Source: Certhia americana
Taxonomy: Eukaryota > Chordata > Aves > Passeriformes > Certhiidae
Length of the DNA stretch: 64,000 nt
Direction of reading: 5' to 3'
Assembly: GCA_018697195.1 (NCBI GenBank)
Contig: CM031879.1
Span: 19,713,821-19,777,820, forward strand
Part shown: piece by piece, positions 63,801-64,000 of the stretch
Position numbering within the stretch: the first letter of the stretch is position 1
How the letters are laid out: each line of letters opens with the position of its first letter
Notes under the pieces: model-generated
What the model was told of the DNA's origin: nothing
Database searches by the model: none
What the model saw: the letters and a program-made list of their open reading frames with translations, nothing else
Made by a program: the position numbers and the translations under genes

Positions 63801-64000
63801 ACTAAGAAGGTTATTACTACCATGAAAACAAACATCATTTCTCCATCATTTTCAAACTTCAAAAATTGCCCATAAATATCAGGCTTCTCGACTGTCTGTG
63901 GAAAAAAAAAAAAGGCAGAACTGATGCTCTATGCTGCTTTGTTTTCCTAGACATTGGAGAGGACCTTAAATAAAAGCTAGAAAGTTCTTGCTGTAATGGG
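57819..64000. other. Right-hand flank, no gene recognised
   Basis: Mixed AT-rich sequence with slightly GC-richer blocks at about 58250-58900 and 63200-63700. A-runs occur at about 59703-59719 and 63900-63912. A 7-bp tandem repeat at 60511-60552 is listed separately. None of the open frames carries a recognisable domain. By analogy with the mammalian cluster, further hyaluronidase-cluster neighbours might lie beyond this edge. Confidence 0.5.
60511..60552 (+). repeat. Heptameric GATAATG tandem repeat
   Basis: Six consecutive 7-bp units read GATAATG, with the second unit GATAACG and the last GATAATA. Each unit supplies a GATAA core, so it is also a run of six GATA-factor-like sites at 7-bp spacing, though simple microsatellite expansion explains it fully. 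Confidence 0.85.

Overview
The window looks like vertebrate nuclear DNA, most likely from a bird. It is AT-rich, gene-poor and intron-bearing, with one sharp CpG island, and its recognisable dispersed repeats are old CR1 LINE fragments of avian type. The species cannot be named from the sequence alone. There is no sign of prokaryotic organisation: no operons, no CRISPR array and no dense ORFs.

Layout, all recognised genes on the minus strand. (1) About 2.49-3.62 kb is a CpG island. It holds the first coding exon of an ARL8-family small GTPase (2745-2867); the remaining exons should lie beyond the left edge. Directly upstream of its start codon is a pentameric GGGAT/GGGCT minisatellite of about 300 bp. 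(2) 9317-14266 is a complete three-exon hyaluronidase gene of the SPAM1 (PH-20)/HYAL4 group, 587 codons, with its catalytic Asp-Trp-Glu intact and clean splice sites. (3) 14.3-53.4 kb is a non-coding stretch of about 39 kb with CR1 remnants, the largest at about 15.77-17.65 kb, plus microsatellites and small palindromes. (4) About 53.4-57.8 kb is a second hyaluronidase with the same three-exon plan and orientation, but broken by at least six stop codons, frameshifts and loss of the catalytic Glu. Its C-terminal cysteine pattern is more HYAL4-like, so I read it as a decayed HYAL4-like tandem paralogue. (5) About 57.8-64 kb has no recognisable gene.

The two hyaluronidase loci form a tandem pair, as in the mammalian HYAL4-SPAM1 cluster; here one copy appears functional and the other is dead. 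ARL8, a lysosome-positioning GTPase, is a neighbour with no obvious functional link. I found no new multi-gene system. The most interesting items are the hyaluronidase pseudogene, the unusually long C-terminal tail of the intact hyaluronidase, and the very dense G-quadruplex-capable minisatellite in the ARL8-type promoter.
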